A DNA stretch of 42,784 nt from Chara braunii (GCA_003427395.1 BFEA01000167.1:1581419-1624202); one strand, 5' to 3'. Shown: positions 9,798-20,540, numbered from the stretch's first letter. Notes: a model not told the origin generated them from the letters alone. Numbers and translations are program-made.

Positions 9798-10044
9798 AGA
9801 GGAAGACTTGACCAGAAGCTGCCATATCTGCATCAAGAGCTGCAAGTTGCTACTTTGGTCTTCAACATCGACAGGGGATCTGGCGTTGTATATTGGTGCA
9901 GTTAGGCCCTCTTAGTCATGCTAGGACAGTTCGTGTAGTGGTAGCTAGGGGTCAGGGGACCCATGGGAGAGGGGGGTGAGTCGTTACCTCATCTTTGTAG
10001 TGCGGGCCTCGCAGGTAAGTGTTGTCCGACTTGGGTATGCCCAC
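9798..10044 (+). other. Element 1 leader resumes after the solo LTR
   Basis: By position this is the untranslated leader of Ty3 element 1 between the AGAGG duplication and the assembly gap. No gene or motif seen. Confidence 0.4.
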
Positions 10045-10384
10045 NNNNNNNNNNNNNNNNNNNNNNNNNNNNNNNNNNNNNNNNNNNNNNNNNNNNNNNN
10101 NNNNNNNNNNNNNNNNNNNNNNNNNNNNNNNNNNNNNNNNNNNNNNNNNNNNNNNNNNNNNNNNNNNNNNNNNNNNNNNNNNNNNNNNNNNNNNNNNNNN
10201 NNNNNNNNNNNNNNNNNNNNNNNNNNNNNNNNNNNNNNNNNNNNNNNNNNNNNNNNNNNNNNNNNNNNNNNNNNNNNNNNNNNNNNNNNNNNNNNNNNNN
10301 NNNNNNNNNNNNNNNNNNNNNNNNNNNNNNNNNNNNNNNNNNNNNNNNNNNNNNNNNNNNNNNNNNNNNNNNNNNNNNNNNNNN
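10045..10384. other. Assembly gap (340 N)
   Basis: A run of N separates ...ATGCCCAC from TGTTGGGGATG. Frames that cross it are artefacts. Confidence 0.99.
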
Positions 10385-11031
10385 TGTTGGGGATGTGCTG
10401 GGCTCTTTTCCTCTTCTCGGTGGTCTTGGTTGTGTGAGCGTGTGGATTGCTTTCTCACCTAATGGATGGATGGATGATGTATCTTGTTCTCAACACCATA
10501 TCTTTCTACGGTGCATTGTCTTTTCCTTTCTGAACGTTTGTAGTTAGTAGGTTCTTGCTGAAGTTGTCTTTTCCTTTTCAGTAGAGTATAGGCCGTTTGG
10601 GACCATCGGGAGACACCCTTCTGGTTGGTCCTGGTCCACGACCTACTTAGGACCCTTCTGGACTCAGTGGGACCAAGCCCAACAGAACAGGACCCTTGGC
10701 CCCAAATCTGTTGCCGTCAGTTGCTTTCTTTTTTTTTTTCTTCTTTTCTTTTTCTATAAAAAGCCCAGGTTGTTGAAGAGGTGGGATACTAGACCAATGA
10801 CAATTACCCACAGTACTCGGCCACTCGGTTGTCCAGCTGAATCCCTCTGAAGACCCCACCCACCCTTCCTCTTATCATTTTTGCCCTGGCGCACCCCCAC
10901 CCGCCCTGTCCCACCCTAGTGTTAACCACCCGGTTCCATCACCCATTGCGATATCGGCAGGGTGACCTGACCAGACAGCGGTTGCAGGCACCCGGACTAG
11001 GCAGAGAGACCTACCCCCTTCTCAGCCTTGG
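10385..11031. other. Anonymous stretch, probably element leader
   Basis: Holds a GGAT run (10463-10476) and a T-rich tract (10729-10753). I see no gene. Confidence 0.4.
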
Positions 11032-11562
11032 TTGAAGCAGATGTCGTGCAAGCCCGATTACACGGGCACTTCGGGAGCTAGGTATGAACATGCTACTACA
11101 GGTCTTCATGAGGGTGCAAAGTGTTACGTTGTATTAGTAGTATTGTGTTTGATGGCAGAGAGTTGGGGATCCTTCGTTCCCTTGTATATCCCTGGAGCCC
11201 GTTCTGGCCCCACAGTAAGGTGCAGTATCTACCGACACCCCCAACATCCCGTACTAAGGAACTGCTATGCCAGCCTCAACCCTATGCTACGTACTAGGAG
11301 GATAGCCAACCCTGAGTCGTGTGTGTATTTCTTTGCTGCGCTGGAACTGCGGGGGACACGGCTAGTCGGGACATTACCTCTCGAGTGGATCTTGACTGGG
11401 TCTTACCGTATGTTCTTACACACTGCCCCGCATCTGGCTCGACGACTGTCTGCACCCCACAAAATCTCCATTGCTTCAGTTAGTTCTTTCTTCATTTGCC
11501 TTACCTATGATGCATGTTTCGCGTTGGATCTCAAGTCTGATCTGATTGGACCCATTCGTTAA
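11032..11562 (+). other. Unassigned 176-residue open frame
   Basis: An ATG-initiated frame that is unusually long for this stop-rich region. The predicted protein has one hydrophobic stretch (about residues 32-42) and another near 147-160, several Cys, and no domain I recognise. It lies just upstream of the Gag remnant of Ty3 element 1, so it may be leader sequence open by chance. No splice or promoter signals decide the matter. I do not assign a function. Confidence 0.2.
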
Positions 11563-11823
11563 GTCAGACCTTTCTCCAAATTATTTTTTATTTATATATT
11601 TTATCCCGCCGCGTGGATGCAATTCTCTAGTCCAAATGAATTGCCGCTCCGACTAGGAGTTCTACCTTCTCTATTGTGATTTTTTTTTCATATTTTTTTT
11701 TATCTGAAGTATCTATGTTCAACATTGAGACGCGTGCGCAGAAAGTGGAACGAGAGAGAAGGGAGAGAGAAGGTACTCTAGCGGACCCCTCTTGAGAGAT
11801 CTACTGACACCCCATCCTCCAGC

Positions 11824-12850
11824 ATGGCAGACATCTTATTTGCACAATGACAGGCTATGATGGACGGATCGGACGAAAAAGAGATACCGTTCTTCCAAAA
11901 ACTTTATGATGATGCATTGCAGAGGCAGAGGCGGCAGCTAGAGTAACAAGTATTGAGGCCGAAGTTGCCCTTCTAGCGGTTCCGGAAACTAATGATGCCC
12001 GGTTCAGGGAGGAGTTAGCCGCAGCTGTAGCAGCCTTGGTTCAACTGCGGACTTTAGAAGATTTTGAGTCGCGCATTACATCTCTGGAGCAGCGGAACGA
12101 GGTGCTGCAGGCTGAGATTTCAGGCCTCAAGCAGGCCCAACTGTCCGTCCCTCAACCTTCCTACTCCTCGTTCTGGTGTTGTCGTAATCGTTTCCCCTAA
12201 CTCAATCCTCATGCAGAGACCAGGTGGAACTGTGATGAGCGCAGGAACCGGTGCCAGCTCTTCAAGTGGCAGCATCGGTTGTTCTGCACTGATCCCAGTC
12301 CCAAATGCAGGTTCACCAGCCCAAAACGCCGTTGTTCCTGTTGGCATGCAGTACAACAGTCCCATAGTAGGCAAGAGGGCGACCACACTGCTGTCCAAGT
12401 ACGACGGGAAGGGGGATATTACCTCTTGGATCAGATCCATGCACTCATACGCCGAGGTACAGCGGACACCACAGGAAGACCGAAGTACAGAGTTTGGGCA
12501 AAATAACGAGCCCATTGTACAGAGTTTTCATTGAACTCCAATCTATCTGTGCCGGTTTGGTTGAAGGTGACTCCTGTACGTGCTCTTGAGGACCTCCTCA
12601 TCGTGGAGTATCAGATAAGCACGTTGCGCTCAAAGCAAGGCTGAAACTCGAGGCCCTCAAGGGCCAAACGTGGAGGACGTGTCTTGCATGGATGTAGTTA
12701 TGGGAGTGACTCCTGAAGAATATATTTCCCAGCGAGAACTCAAGGAGCATTCGACTTGGCATGAGCTCTTAAACCACTAGCACCTTGCCGAGCTTTTAAA
12801 AAAAGTCATGGTTGTTAACGCACAGCGACTTTAGGAGGTCGGGGCACTAA
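11824..12850 (+). pseudogene. Gag (capsid region) of Ty3 element 1, decayed
   Basis: A reading that starts ATG at 11824 has stops after 8 codons and again near 11944. It then shifts frame into a coiled-coil-like stretch (LEQRNEVLQAEISGLKQ near 12090-12140). The frame 12064-12534 carries KYDGKGDITSWIRSMHSYA, the type of segment that opens the retrotransposon capsid domain in plant chromoviral elements. Later text (ALKARLKLEALKGQTWRT near 12630-12680) continues capsid-like sequence with frameshifts and stops. In a live element this would form the particle shell. Here it cannot be translated as one protein. Assignment rests on position upstream of protease-RT and on the capsid-like words. Confidence 0.65.
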
Positions 12851-13134
12851 ACGGCGGACCGTTGCAAATTGAGGGCAAAAGTGCAAAAAATAAAATAAAA
12901 AAGATCATGGACAGAGGCCGTTCTTCCACCAGGTCATTTCTAGAACGCATCTTGCCAACAACAAGGCCACGATTCTCAATGCTGTTTTGTTCTTATTTTT
13001 TTCCCTTCTTTTTTTTTTCATGATTCCCTGCCATCTTGGCAGCTCGTATTTCATGATATGCTCAAACGTGTTGGTTGAGGACATACACTGGCAACTCGAA
13101 CCATGCATCCATACTGGTTTCAGGGCCAAAAGGG

Positions 13135-13232
13135 AGTTTTTTTTTTCTTTGTCTTCTTTTAGTTCGTAGATTCTGACAACACGTGACTTTTTTTTTGTCT
13201 TCTTTTGGTTTGTAGATTCTGACAAGGAGGGC
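13135..13232. repeat. ~50-bp tandem duplication
   Basis: A T-rich run followed by GTCTTCTTTT, RGTTYGTAG and ATTCTGACAA occurs twice, ending near 13178 and 13226. Each copy carries a splice-acceptor-like TAG. Confidence 0.8.
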
Positions 13233-13765
13233 ATGGGGCTGTTACGTGAACACAAAAGTGCATGCTCACACAACACTTCGGGGAATGTATCCAACTGAAT
13301 TGACATACCCAGTGTTGTCAATTTTTTCTATTTTTATTTTTCCTACTGGTTCTTACAGTGTTGGCCCCATTGGATTTCGGCACTTCCAGGCCTGGCAGGC
13401 TCGACATATTGGTCGCCAGAGGGTAGGGGAAAAAGTAGCTCTAGGTACTGGTGGTTTAACGGATCTAGTCAACCTAAAGGCCAAAGACCTTGTCAGGCAT
13501 GCAAAGACACCAGCTGCAGGTAAGTCTTTTTGATGCAAGGGGTCCAGAAGCAGCAAACCAGTTTGCCCAACATGAATATCGGGAGGATGAGGACCAGTCC
13601 TATGTGGATGATCTGCCTCTAGATAACGATCTAGAGTCGGACTCCGATGTGGGCTGTTCTACAACAACCCTTGGGTCTGATATGAATGAAGAAGAGAAAT
13701 GTGATGCCTTAGGAAGATTGCTTCAAGCAAGGGACCTAATGGCAGTTAAGGTAAGGGAATCATGA
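13216..13765 (+). pseudogene. Intron-bearing gene-like fragment of unknown origin
   Basis: Three blocks look exonic. One follows a T-rich acceptor ending TAG at about 13215 and reads DKEGMGLLREHKSACSHN. A second runs from a strong acceptor (poly-T then TTCTTACAG, ending 13358) to a donor CAG/GTAAGT at 13519-13520. It reads VGPIGFRHFQAWQARHIG... and ends KDLVRHAKTPAAG. A third, acidic block (about 13530-13749) reads EYREDEDQSYVDDLPLDNDL... and ends at a donor AAG/GTAAGG. Block two does not join block three in a simple frame, so something is missing or broken. Ty3 Gag-Pol genes do not normally contain introns. I infer a captured or inserted piece of a host gene; the family is unknown. Confidence 0.35.
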
Positions 13766-13863
13766 CCCACCTTCCCACGAATGCAAAGATTCCCGAGAAA
13801 CCGGAGGATGCTTCCACCAAACCTTGGGAAGCCCTCTGCAGCAGCCAAGAAGAATGGGAACGA

Positions 13864-14107
13864 AGATCCAAGCTTGGGCACGCTGTGCAGGACTGTTGTC
13901 GTTTGCAGGGAAATAAGCAAAGGGCGTAGAATAGTTATCAGCACTCTCTACAACAAGAGAAGCTGAACAGTCAACTGCAGGCATAAGATCCAAGCTTGGG
14001 CACGCTGTGCAGGATTCTTACCGTTTGCAGGGAAACAGTCAAAGGGCGTAGAATAGTTATCAGCACTCTGTACAACAAGAGAAGCTAAACAGTCAGCTGC
14101 AGGCCCC
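13864..14107 (+). pseudogene. Tandemly duplicated nucleocapsid zinc-knuckle remnant
   Basis: A 122-bp unit starting AGATCCAAGCTTGGGCACGC (13864 and 13986) is duplicated almost perfectly. Copy one translates RSKLGHAVQDCCRLQGNKQR. This matches the GK-x-GH-x4-DC half of a CCHC zinc knuckle, with the first cysteines replaced. Copy two has QDSYR instead of QDCCR, and both copies share a TAG stop after the motif. In a live element the knuckle binds genomic RNA. The position between capsid and protease fits. Confidence 0.6.
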
Positions 14108-14204
14108 TCCAAGGAGTCTGAATCTGACCAACAGCCTTCTCTTGAAGCCCGAACTGATGCTGAATCCAAGGCTGCCGCAGTCCATATATTTTATATCGAG
14201 CCTT

Positions 14205-14586
14205 GGGAGGAGTCTAAGGAAGTCTACTTCCACTCCTACCAGGAACGTTGGATGGCAACTCAAGCAGCAACGCCGTGTTCAAGGGGGTGTGGAGCTGATC
14301 TTCTTTAAGCTGCTCATTAACCATCGATACATCCTTGTTTTGATTGATGATGTGGTTCAACAACTACTTGTCTCCAAATGGGATTCGTAAGGCATACCTG
14401 GGAATGAAGAAAGTGGAATTGCAGAACCCTTGTTAGACCCAGGTAGGCAACCAAGAGGTTGTCACCGCAACACTTGTTGTCAAAGTTGTGTGAGTCACCT
14501 TTGACAAAGATCGCATTCTTACACATGAGCTCAACTTCTACATCCTCGACAAGTGTCCCTTCGACGTGGTCATTGGCTTCGGTTAG
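14205..14586 (+). pseudogene. Aspartic protease of Ty3 element 1, inactive
   Basis: The stretch ...LLINHRYILVLIDDVVQQLL (about 14300-14370) aligns with the protease N-terminal strand, where an intact copy has Asp-Ser-Gly-Ala-Thr. Here the site reads Asp-Asp-Val, so catalysis is lost. The C-terminal protease word CPFDVVIGFG followed by a stop lies at 14554-14586, about where ILLG/WL normally lies. The protease would cut Gag-Pol into its mature parts. Frames are broken between the two words. Confidence 0.6.
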
Positions 14587-14939
14587 TTAAAGGCCCATTC
14601 TCTAAGTACCACGTAGGCGGATACGCAGTTCATGGTGCGTGATGCTAAGAGGAACGAGAGTATCGTCTTGTAGGACGAGACGCGTGAGTCCCCAGTGATT
14701 CTTTTAAGTGCGAACAAATTTTGCAAATCAGTGTGCAGGTGCAAGGAAGGTGAACATTTGCATGTAGCCTTTGTCAAGTCTATCCATTTGCCTTCTACTT
14801 TTGTTGCATTTTTTACTCGAAAAATAAATTTGCTTCTACTCCATCTACGTCTACTCTAAAACATGTCTACTTCTAGTCCATCTACTTCAAATTCGGTTGT
14901 TATTGCTGTAAGTTCTCAAACTAGTCTAATCCATACTAT

Positions 14940-15600
14940 TTTTCCACAGGAAGTCTTAGCAAACATTCGTTGTCGACTATATCAATTCCCGAAAGTTTTG
15001 CTGAACCTCGTGGGGCTTCCGAGCGTTCAGTCAAACACAAGATTGAGATAGTAGAAAGGGGTGTTCCTCCAAAGGGTTGCGTCTATCGTATGGGGCAAGG
15101 CGAGTTGGAGGAGTTGAGAAGACAGATTGATGGCATCATTGATCGTGGATGGATTATGCCTTGTGAGTTTGAGTTTGGTGCAAGAAACAAGGCAAACTCC
15201 GGATATGCATCAACTTTCGTGGCGTATCACGAGAAAAAACGCTTATCCTTTGCCACACATAGATGACTTGCTGGATGGTGCAGGTGGATGCAAGGTCTTG
15301 TCCAAGATCGACCTCTCGTCTGGCTATACCCGGATTGAAGTTGATTTGACCGACCAACTTAAAACTGCATTCAAGACACGCGATGGGCTATACGAGTTTA
15401 TCGTCATGCCCGTCGGTCTCACAAATGCACCAGCCACATTTTCGTGCCTCATGGACAAGGTCTTTGACCATTTGCTCCACAGGTTTGTTATCGTTTACCT
15501 CAACAGCAAGTCCAACAAGTCCATGGATGAGCATGTCATCTTGAGGAAGTTTTGCATATCCTCAAGGAGGCAACACAACTTAGAGAAATTGAATTAGGGA
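14940..15600 (+). pseudogene. Reverse transcriptase of Ty3 element 1, frameshifted
   Basis: The entry segment is in one frame (about 14970-15180): FAEPRGASERSVKHKIEIVE, then GVPPKGCVYRM and ELEELRRQIDGIIDRGWI. A frameshift moves the reading to 15210-15535, with RKNAYPLPHIDDLLDGAGG, SKIDLSSGYTRIEVD, TAFKTRDGLYEFIVMPVGLT and NAPATFSCLMDKVFD, all standard Ty3/gypsy RT motifs. The catalytic Tyr-x-Asp-Asp box reads VYLNSKSNKS (about 15494-15525): both Asp of the box are gone and several residues are missing. The enzyme would copy element RNA into DNA; this copy cannot. Confidence 0.9.
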
Positions 15601-16348
15601 GGGACAATGTCATTTATCTTGGGCACCGGTTGTCCGCAAACGGCCTTGAGCTTGAGGCAACCAAGGTGGAGGTCATACGAAAGTGGCCTCCACCGGCGAA
15701 TGTACGCGAATTGCGTTCCTTTCTTGGTTTCGCTTCATATTACCGGAAGTTTGTACCTAAATTTTATGTCATTGCTCACCCACTCTCGAGACTAACAAGT
15801 CAGAATGTCACTTATGTGTGTTGTGAGAAGTGTGAAACTGCATTCCAAGCTTTGAAGGACGCTTTGGTAAGTCACCCTGTGCTCCGCATTGCAGATCTCA
15901 ACCAGATTCGTAGTCACTACGGGTGCGAGCCAGCATGGGATTGGCGCAGTGCAGCAACAAGATGATGATGATGGCTTGCGTTCGCTTGAGTATTACAACA
16001 AATGCATGCCCAACCACAAGGTAGCTACCTCCACGTGCATGCGTGCATTGGAAGCACTACCTCTTGGGTCGTCACTTCAAGGCCTACTCGGATCATCAGA
16101 CCTTGCAATGGATGAAATCACAAACTGATCTCTCTCTAATGTTGACCCGCTGGCTGCATGACACTGATGGATATAAGTTTGAACTAAAACACAGGAAAGG
16201 TTGTTATAATCGTGTCGCTGATGCTTTATCCCGTCATCCTGAGTTTTTGACTTGCCTTGTGAGCTCTTATGACCTCCAAAGGAAACTGAAGGAGGATCTG
16301 GTCGAGCACACTGCCAAGGATCCGGACCTTAGTCTCATCCTTGAGTAG
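15600..16348 (+). pseudogene. RT connection and RNase H of Ty3 element 1
   Basis: VIYLGHRLSANGLELEATKV and RELRSFLGFASYYRKFVPKF (15612-15790) are the classic end of RT leading to the RNase H domain. The domain proper, in another frame, has VVTTGASQHGIGAV (about 15907-15950) where active copies have TTDAS, so the first catalytic Asp is Gly. A further shift gives HYLLGRHFKAYSDHQTLQWM (16050-16110) with the later Asp kept. It ends in RKGCYNRVADALSRHP (16195-16240), the usual C-terminal motif. Two frameshifts and the Asp loss mark it as dead. Confidence 0.88.
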
Positions 16349-17319
16349 ATGAAGGTTGACCCTAACAGTTAGCCTGATTTTCACGAGTGCAAGGGTCTCA
16401 CATTCCGATGCTAGGGGAAGTTGGACCGGTTGTGTGTACCCAACCATGGGCCTCTCCGGACTCATTTCTTGGATATGGCACATGGTCGGAGTGGGCACTT
16501 CGGCTTTGAAAAGACTTACGAAAGTTTTTTGCAGCACTGGCTAGGAATAAAGGGATCTGCTCAGAAGCTTATTGTTGAATGTCAAGTTTGTCAAAGAACC
16601 AAGGTCCATAGGCGTAAGCCCAATGGCCTGTTGAAACCCCTCCTCATTCCTGATGGAACTACTGAGTCAGTTTCCATCGACTTCATGGACATGGGAAAAG
16701 TAAGTGAGGGAGGACGTTCCCAAGTCATGGTCATCGCGGATCGTTTTTCCAAACTTCTGAATTTCATTCCTTTACCACCTCATGCACCAACCGAGCTTGT
16801 GATTGAAGAGTTCCAGCAGGAGTACATTCTGCAGTATGGCCCCCCAAAGACTCTTACTAGAAATTGGAACACCAGGTTACTGATTGGAAGAACTTCACCT
16901 CTCAAATCTATGACATTAAACTAAAGAAGACATCCGGTCGACACCCCGAAGCCAATGGGTTGGCTGAGGAAATCAACTAGACTGTCATTCAACTTCTTCG
17001 CACTTTAATTGTTCCTGATCAGAGCATGTGGGACAAGTAGTTGCACAAAGTGTAGGGGTTGTACAAAAACTCCATTCACCCTGCAACTCGCGTGACACCG
17101 AATCAACTGCAATACGGTTGGCAGTTACACAATCCTCTCTCCTACCTGTTCCCTGATCGGTCCCCTGGTCTTATGCCCGACATGCCCGGTTACAATCCCA
17201 AGCACGCACGCTTGCTCAAAACTGTTGTTCCAGCAATGACCAAGCACCAGCATGCCATGATCAAACACGCTAACAAGTCGCACAAAAAGGAGAACTTCAA
17301 ACTAGGGAGTTATGTCTGA
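16349..17319 (+). pseudogene. Integrase (zinc-binding and core) of Ty3 element 1
   Basis: The HHCC zinc-binding motif is visible: H-x4-H in AHGRSGHFGFEKTYESF and C-x2-C in ECQVCQRTK (16460-16610). The core begins with SVSIDFMDMGK, which keeps the first catalytic Asp, and VMVIADRFSKL (16670-16755). The second Asp region reads LTRNWNTRLL (about 16851-16880), where SDRD is expected, so that Asp is Asn. SGRHPEANGLAEE (16930-16975) retains the Glu. In-frame stops occur near 16978, 17038 and 17053. Then KNSIHPATRVTPNQLQYGWQ (17068-17127) continues towards the C-terminus. The live enzyme inserts the DNA copy. Confidence 0.88.
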
Positions 17320-17325
17320 GTCAAA

Positions 17326-17802
17326 ATGTCCGAATTTTTTGACGAAGAGGTAGTATCACAGATACTTCTTCCACTGTACTATGACCCTTGGCAGGTTCTG
17401 ATGGTGGTAGGGAATGATGAGTTTGGCCCTTCGTATGTGGTTGGTGTGGCCCCTCGTTTGCACACATATCCGGTCTTTCACGTGTCCAAATTGTTTCCCC
17501 ACATTACGGATGAGACCTTTTCTTTTCGAGAGCCTATGATTCCTCCTGCTACCAACGGTGGTCACAAAATAGATAGAATCATTTCACATGAAGGGAAAGG
17601 GGGAAACAGACAGTACGAAGTTTACTTCCTATATCACTCGTTGGTCGAGTTCCACTGGATTGACCGAAAAGAGATGTTACAGAATGCTCCCCGTGTTGTT
17701 AATGCTTATGAAGGACAAATAGCTGATGGACAGACTGGTAAGTTCACTGCAACACTTACTCCTTATGGCCATACCACATCTCTCTTTTTTATCTACACAT
17801 AG
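17326..17802 (+). pseudogene. Integrase C-terminal module with chromodomain-like tail, element 1
   Basis: One open frame of 158 residues follows an in-frame stop after KLGSYV. It contains LLPLYYDPWQVLMVVG (the GPY/F-type segment), VAPRLHTYPVFHVSKLFPH and a chromodomain-like block from IDRIISHEGKGG to PRVVNAYEGQ, with FHWIDRKEM in the middle. Such tails steer integration of chromoviral elements. The minus-strand frame at 42353-42784 is a close relative, so this is the best-preserved part of element 1. It ends about 60 bp before the polypurine tract. Confidence 0.8.
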
Positions 17803-17856
17803 GACGTATTCAGTGGGACTTTCAATGAGTTACTCGGTGGAAGGGACTTCGCTCTT

Positions 17857-17869
17857 GAGAGGAGGGTAG
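17857..17869 (+). promoter_or_regulatory. Polypurine tract of element 1
   Basis: GAGAGGAGGGTAG abuts TGTAATGACC, the LTR start. The younger element on the minus strand has GAGAGGGGAGTAA in the same position. In LTR elements this primes plus-strand DNA synthesis. Confidence 0.85.
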
Positions 17870-18131
17870 TGTAATGACCTGCCAAAACACAGATTGCGAA
17901 CACTGCCGATTTCTGGGTTTCGCCGCTGGAATGTATGCCTTGCCGAGATTCCAACGAGGCCAAGTCAGGAGGTCGATGGTCGGGCCAAGTCACAGGGACT
18001 CTCATGTTACCGCCCCAACAGGCAGCGGGGGTCCAATTCGATTAAGTCTCAGTGGTGAGATCCACAATCGTTGATCAAACCCGCCTTGTGAAGATCTCTA
18101 AAAGCCAGCCTACAGGCATTATTCACAACAC

Positions 18132-18359
18132 TCAGAGTCTCAGTGCGGCCTGGTATGGTACATTCCGTGAATTGAAGAGGAAAGAGTCTACTTCCGGGGC
18201 GTCACTCAGTCTCACCCGTACATGCCCATTTATTTTGGGCAGTTCGAACTTATGACACTCGCATTCCAGAACTTTTTCAGTTGTGACTGTCTTATGGTTA
18301 TGCAAGAGGTCGGCGATAGTCTTGGCTTTCGTCGAGTCTACACGCAACTTCTTTTGCAT
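18132..18359 (-). pseudogene. C-x-C / HVRVR segment of the Penelope-like element
   Basis: This minus-strand frame reads KKLRVDSTKAKTIADLLHNH, then KVLECECHKFELPKINGHVR and VRLSDAPEVDSF. I associate a Cys-x-Cys followed by a GHVRVR-type word with the region just before the RT core in alga-type Penelope-like proteins. It ends in stops at its downstream side and no RT follows, so the protein is truncated here. It lies downstream of the GIY-YIG domain on the same strand. Confidence 0.4.
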
Positions 18360-18398
18360 CAGGTCGGCGAGTTCCGGGGGCTTAAATTTTCCTCCAAT

Positions 18399-18818
18399 CT
18401 ATTCACAAACTTGACTCCTCACACATCTTTTATCAATATTCGGACAAAAGGGAATTTTTACAACTATCCTCTTTCTTTCGTTAAATCTGAGTCTCCTCTT
18501 CAATTTCGTTGCAATCAAACTGCGAATGATTTGCCTTCCCCTCTTTCCGTTCACACTTTTCAGTTCCTTTATCATTCCAAGTAGCCCAACAGTATCTTCT
18601 TCCCGACGTGTGCTTCTTCGTTTCCATGGTGCTCTCAACAACGTTATGATTTCCATTTTTTTACGATCCGATTCTGATTCAGTCCTTACAAGGCAATTGA
18701 GGTTCCATTGGCCACCTTTCTCAATTATATATTTCATATCTTTCAGAGTGTAGCATCCAGCAGAATCAGACAATTTAGAATCCTCGTAGCCCAATCTCAC
18801 AAGTTTCCATGAACACAT
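18399..18818 (-). pseudogene. Basic linker between GIY-YIG and C-x-C segment
   Basis: A 139-residue open frame on the minus strand, rich in Arg and Lys, with a word ERKRIVVKIPFCPNIDKRCV near its end. It lies between the nuclease domain and the C-x-C segment and most likely belongs to the same decayed polyprotein. Function of this part is unknown to me. Confidence 0.35.
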
Positions 18819-18981
18819 CCAGTGTGTCCCTCCTTGGCATGAGATGTGGACTGGTCGTTTCTTCCCTTTGGTGAGTTTAGAACATTCATCAGATTCCTGG
18901 TCAATTTGTTATTCGTAAGATCAGTCATAAACATGATAGGGTCCATTCATAGGTCGTCCTTATGCTCTTTCTTCTTGTTTT

Positions 18982-19271
18982 CTAATTTTTCCTTGGTGTG
19001 CTTCTCGCTTTGCTCTTACAGTTGTTTAGCCCGGGACTTTCGCTCTCAATAATCTTCTTTTCCATCCCCAGTAAGTTGCCCTTCTCCCCTTGCCATAGTG
19101 GAATTGTCATGTAGGACTCTACTCCCTTCTTGTTCAACCATTTATGTACTTTGAAAACGGGATCCTTTACCGAAGTGTGAGCGTGTTCGCTCCATCTTTC
19201 CGCTAGCACCCTACCGGTCTGCCCAACATATACATGTCTACAAAAAAGTGAGATGAGGAGATAGACACACG
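18982..19271 (-). pseudogene. GIY-YIG endonuclease domain
   Basis: Read on the minus strand from 19271: CVYLLISLFCRHVYVGQTGR, then VLAERWSEHAH, ending with MEKKIIESESPG. This is a GIY-YIG module. The first motif is C-V-Y (Gly changed to Cys), then Y-V-G after about ten residues, with the conserved Arg in ERW, a His and a downstream Glu. Such nucleases nick target DNA for Penelope-like retroelements. The frame upstream is broken by stops and a shift. The Gly-to-Cys change and the missing RT argue that it is inactive. Confidence 0.7.
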
Positions 19272-19485
19272 ATCAGGCCTTTGTCGAATCTGTCAGGCAG
19301 TCCCGATCTATCCTAGCCCAGTACTTTGTATAGATTCCTCCCCATCTTGTGTAGCCAAGTAAACATGAGAGTAGAGTGCCGAGGCGAAAAGCAAATTCAA
19401 GTTCTCTCTTCAAGGCATCTCCATATCATGGAATCGCAACGCATAACCTCCGGAGTATCCTTGTCAGGCTTCGTCTCGACGGGAT

Positions 19486-20540
19486 CTAGTTCCCTTGCAC
19501 TCCATCCGACCCATCCCCGTCGGTGCCCACCTGCCCAGCGCTGCCTTCCTCCTTATCCGAGCCCGATTCAACGTCTGCATCCCCTCTGTCCTCGCCATTG
19601 ATTAGTTTAGTGAATTCCTCGGTGTCCTGCTTGGCCAACTCCCAAGTCCTTTTGTCTTTTCGTTCCCACTTAATCCCTCTTTTTGTGCAGAGGGTCTTCA
19701 CCTTCTTTCCATTCATGTCCATACTCAACTATTCCAATCTCGTTTCTTCCACCCGCCCCATTTCCCCTATTGATCAGTAGTTTGTGTGCTTCATTGTCGG
19801 AGTCTTCACTCTTGTCCTTCGTGGTTTCTTCATTGTGGACTGCACTGGTCTTTGTAGCATCCGACTCATCTCTCTTCTTTCCTGTTCCGCCAGCGTCTTC
19901 CAGGTTAACTTTGTTGGCTATCACGACCAGCATCTTCATAACATCTTCGAGCTTCACTGGTTCTTCGACTTGGTTATTTGTCATCAGGAGCTCCCCTTCG
20001 ATCTTTGCTATCTGCGGGGCCCTGGTCTTGCCTTCTTCATCCGACGAAACCAAGATACTTGGTTGTCGAATCTTGATACCGCCGCTTCGTGACCATGACC
20101 TGGACTTCTGCCTCTCAAGCGCGGGTGAGTTTGATTCGACTACTCGCTTTTGTTTCTCATTGCTCCCCGCGTCCTCTTTGTTTCCTGCCTCTAATTTTGT
20201 GACCTTCTTCATCAGCTTCTCTCATTCGAGATCAGCTTCCTTGGTCTTCTTGTCCACCATGTCTAGCTTATCCACAATCTTCTTGAGCGATGCACCAAAA
20301 TTTGCAGCCATTTAGTTCTTCAATCCCTGCTCCCCGTCTTCAGATTCTGCTGCCGCCTTACCTTTCGTCTTTCTTGTGTTCGCGCTCTTGCTGCTTTCCT
20401 CGGAATCCTCTGTCTTCTTTCTTGATTCCTCGATAAGATCTCTGCTCTTCCACCGCTCGATGAGTTCCAAGTGCTCCGTGGTGAACCAGGTCCTATTGCC
20501 CGGTCCTGGGAATGGATTCGCAGCCTGGTTCTGCCTCACT
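19486..20540 (-). pseudogene. Charged N-terminal region of the Penelope-like protein
   Basis: On the minus strand from 20540: QAANPFPGPGNRTWFTTEHL, ELIERWKSRD, an acidic-basic low-complexity stretch, and a coiled-coil-like segment (FGASLKKIVDKLDMVDKKTK at about 20300-20235). This is followed by Glu/Lys/Ser-rich text. Two in-frame stops (near 20311 and 20223) and a frameshift near 19690 break it. The last part reads WELAKQDTEEFTKLINGEDR and ends in Asp/Gly-rich sequence. Composition and order suggest a nucleic-acid-binding N-terminus. I have no domain name for it. Confidence 0.45.

Noticed and set aside
9952-10547. Frames of 147-194 residues through the gap
   Set aside because: They read through 340 N and are artefacts.
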